Of a stretch of 64,000 nt of DNA, positions 62,433 to 64,000 are shown piece after piece. The position numbers were made by a program, and so were the translations under genes. Below the pieces are notes generated by a model. It was given only the letters and a program-made list of their open reading frames with translations. It did not search any database and had not been told where the DNA came from. Position 1 is the stretch's first letter. The number at the start of each line of letters is the position of its first letter. Origin of the DNA: Mesostigma viride (taxonomy: Eukaryota; Streptophyta; Mesostigmatophyceae; Mesostigmatales; Mesostigmataceae); the NCBI GenBank assembly GCA_009746045.1, contig RPFO01000119.1, forward strand, positions 27,501 to 91,500. The letters run 5' to 3'.

Positions 62433-62560
62433 CGCACGAGAGCCACACCTTCTGCTTAGATGGTATAAAAACCTGACACACGAGAAAGAGTCGGCGCGGC
62501 GCCATTGAAACGTTTGTAACCGCTTTTCGGGACTCGCCTGCCAAGAAGGTATAAAAACCT
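62404..62560 (+). promoter_or_regulatory. Tandem duplicated promoter-like block with GGTATAAAAACCTG
   Basis: Two blocks about 86 bp apart share TTTGTAAC...TTCGGGA and GGTATAAAAACCTG; TATAAAA is at 62464-62470 and 62550-62556. The second lies 95 nt before ATG 62645 and fits as its TATA box. The first overlaps the 5' side of the divergent gene. Confidence 0.65.
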
Positions 62561-62644
62561 GCGAGTGACGCCTTCTCGTCTCACCTCGCTCTCTCTCTCA
62601 CACACACAGAAGCGCTCTCACTCTCTCCTTCTCGAGCCGCAACC

Positions 62645-63418
62645 ATGATGAAAGTTTCTAACGAGCTCGCCGAGGCTGTCGAAGCCGTCAAGCTCATCAT
62701 GGATGGAAGCATCATGGGGATCGACGTACCTCGTCGAATTTTCGCTGTTTTGGAGTCGCACACGTCAAACTCTCGGCTCCTCGGCGTTCCGGAAGCTCTG
62801 ATACAAAAGCTCGGACAAGCGTTCATGTGCAATCTCTTGACGACAGAGGGATCCACGAGATTCATCGTGGACACGATCCTCTCTTGCGTGAACGAAGCGC
62901 CTCTTTCAGGGAACGCGGGGGTTTCCATCTCTCCTTCGCAGTGGACGCTTCTTTTTGACGCCGTTTCCAAATCGCTCGCCCCGAACATGGGAGACACGAA
63001 GACGGAGACGAAAGAGGGCGTGGACGCGTTGTTCGCCATGCTGAAGGACGAAAACCTGGACTCGTACCTCTCGATCGTTAAAGAGCACGGCCAGCTTCAC
63101 GCTCTCGCCCGTTGTTTCAACAGCGCCGTAACGGCTCCGAGCCGCATCAACTCCGCTTTGTTGAGAGTGGGCCTCGCCGCGACGATGGCGAACGTCGGGA
63201 TCGATTTCGTGGCCGTGAGCAGTTTGATACACATCGGTTCTGTCGTGCAGACGGGGCGGATCGTGAAGTCGTACGTCCAAGAGTTGGTGGAAGAGGTGAT
63301 GGCGGCATCAAGGGCGGCTTACAACGCGAGCTCGCCGCACGGCGTGGACAAGCACAAGCCGTCGCCGGTGGCGATCGCCATGGCGGACCTCATCGTGGCT
63401 GCGAACCCCGCGTTCTAA
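62645..63418 (+). CDS. 257-residue helical protein of unknown function
   Basis: MMKVSNELAEAVEAVKLIMD starts an intact, all-helical-looking protein (GVPEALIQKLGQAFMCNLLT; VDALFAMLKDENLDSYLSIV; INSALLRVGLAATMANVGID). There are no cysteine pairs, membrane helices or known motifs. It is preceded by a TATA box and a TC-rich leader (CTCTCTCTCTCACACACACA). It converges with the next gene, overlapping by 3 bp at the stops. Confidence 0.75.
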   Translation: MMKVSNELAEAVEAVKLIMDGSIMGIDVPRRIFAVLESHTSNSRLLGVPEALIQKLGQAFMCNLLTTEGSTRFIVDTILSCVNEAPLSGNAGVSISPSQWTLLFDAVSKSLAPNMGDTKTETKEGVDALFAMLKDENLDSYLSIVKEHGQLHALARCFNSAVTAPSRINSALLRVGLAATMANVGIDFVAVSSLIHIGSVVQTGRIVKSYVQELVEEVMAASRAAYNASSPHGVDKHKPSPVAIAMADLIVAANPAF

Positions 63419-63747
63419 TCGTCCTGGCCGTTGGCCCCGTGCACGGGCTTCCACTCGGCCCCTTGCTCCCCTGGTGGAAGCTGGGCTTGTTTATTTAAGA
63501 TTGCCCGGTTCATCGCCGCAATGGCTGCCATTTGTTGGGGGGTATAAACCATTTCCCTTGGTTGCGGACTTGGCCTAGGTTCGTCTTGTGACTCGTGCGT
63601 GCGCTTAACACCTCCTGGCCCTCTCACCCGGTGCCTCGTGGCCTTCTTGGCGCCCGTCTTGTGGACCGCGCACCGTTTGGAACGAGGCGCGCAAGAGCGT
63701 TTGCAGTTGTCGCCTCTCAACGTTTTCGCGTTGCAAGTGTGGGCCAT
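63415..63747 (-). CDS. Cys/His zinc-binding protein (CxAxTLRG..C type)
   Basis: 110 residues. The N-terminus MAHTCNAKTLRGDNCKRSCA then PRSKRCAVHKTGAKK matches the C-x-A-x-T-x(3-5)-C...C-x-x-H module of the two related proteins at 58.6 and 59.7 kb. The middle is basic (KKATRHRVRGPGGVKRTHES). The C-terminus has MVYTPQQMAAIAAMNRAIL, helical. A probable small DNA- or RNA-associated protein; inference only. Confidence 0.7.
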   Translation of the reverse strand: MAHTCNAKTLRGDNCKRSCAPRSKRCAVHKTGAKKATRHRVRGPGGVKRTHESQDEPRPSPQPREMVYTPQQMAAIAAMNRAILNKQAQLPPGEQGAEWKPVHGANGQDD

Positions 63748-63764
63748 TGTATATTCTCCAGTGA

Positions 63765-63908
63765 CTAAAATAATTTAGCGTTCAGCTCTTTGCACTTGTC
63801 GAAGACGTGCCCGTTGATTCGGAGCCGCTTCAACCGTTTGGCGCTCTTCGCCGCCACCGCGGGGGCGGGTGGATCCGTTACAGGCTTTACAGGGTCTTGG
63901 GATGTCAT
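63765..63908 (-). CDS. 47-residue basic protein
   Basis: ATG 63908: MTSQDPVKPVTDPPAPAVAA then KSAKRLKRLRINGHVFDKCK and a short end. Coding is supported by clean start and stop, the basic KSAKRLKRLRI patch and spacing of 17 bp to the next same-strand gene. Unrecognised. Confidence 0.5.
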   Translation of the reverse strand: MTSQDPVKPVTDPPAPAVAAKSAKRLKRLRINGHVFDKCKELNAKLF

Positions 63909-64000
63909 TCTATTTATAATGAACAAACACAATATCACAGCACCGACATGGATGAATATTTTACAAACGCAATATCAATTGGTCAGAAAATTGTCCATGA
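63909..64000. promoter_or_regulatory. AT-rich upstream region at the window end
   Basis: TATTTATAATG at 63911 may serve the small gene on the minus strand or mark an intergenic AT-rich spacer. A plus-strand ATG (63948) opens a frame that runs off the window. Confidence 0.3.

Overview
The window reads as nuclear DNA of a microbial eukaryote, most likely an alga or similar protist. It has spliceosomal introns with GT..AG ends, AATAAA-type 3' signals, non-LTR retrotransposons, a piggyBac-like transposase, very long simple-sequence arrays and CCAAT, heat-shock and E2F-like promoter words. No species can be named from sequence alone.

Left part (1-10.3 kb): one recognisable host gene, a Rab24-like small GTPase in three exons (1280-1497, 8477-8579, 9891-10247). 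Its 7-kb first intron is almost entirely tandem arrays: CCAT/CCAC/CCGT, a 49-bp minisatellite, GACC, and 2.8 kb of a CTCGTCTCTTCTCCCC-type polypyrimidine repeat. Its second intron contains degenerate copies of the end of exon 2 and the start of exon 3.

Repeat-rich centre (10.3-37.5 kb): nested mobile elements. A 400-bp SINE-like unit is tandemly repeated at 11.3-12.25 kb. Another copy sits inside a 423-bp dispersed repeat with a 10-bp target duplication, and is itself split by a 13,122-bp element (15,817-28,938). That element has GAGGGGATTCATA terminal inverted repeats, a CGG target duplication and inverted arms of a 173-bp satellite. Inside it lie a piggyBac-like transposase gene, a frameshifted APE/RT LINE and a 109-bp satellite. 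To its right are LINE fragments, a MITE-like inverted repeat, an AATTG array and one decayed spliced gene.

Giant palindrome (37.57-49.68 kb): three genes lie on each arm in mirror order. They encode an acidic Ser/Glu-rich protein (C), a zinc-binding acidic protein (A) and a RING-TRAF-type protein (B). Genes A and B are divergent and share a promoter made of about 41-bp repeats carrying TTTCCCGC. The right arm alone holds a 1.32-kb cluster of foldback elements with a CTTGT duplication, inserted inside that shared promoter. The inner arms are nearly identical, while the outer arms differ by frame-breaking indels, so only the right copy of gene A is intact.

Right part (49.9-64 kb): a gene-dense stretch of small proteins. 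Many are cysteine-rich (CxxC, MYND, or CxxxTxxGxxC type), others are short membrane proteins, and there is one tRNA and one short spliced gene. Several promoters carry perfect heat-shock-element words, and several starts lie 29-51 nt behind the nonamer GCCATAGCC. The compact same-strand runs, short zinc-binding and membrane proteins and the tRNA resemble an endogenous large DNA virus region, but no hallmark virus gene (capsid, polymerase, packaging ATPase) is seen, so this remains a hypothesis. Many genes here and in the transposons are broken by one-base shifts, often in G/C runs, which could be decay or sequencing error.
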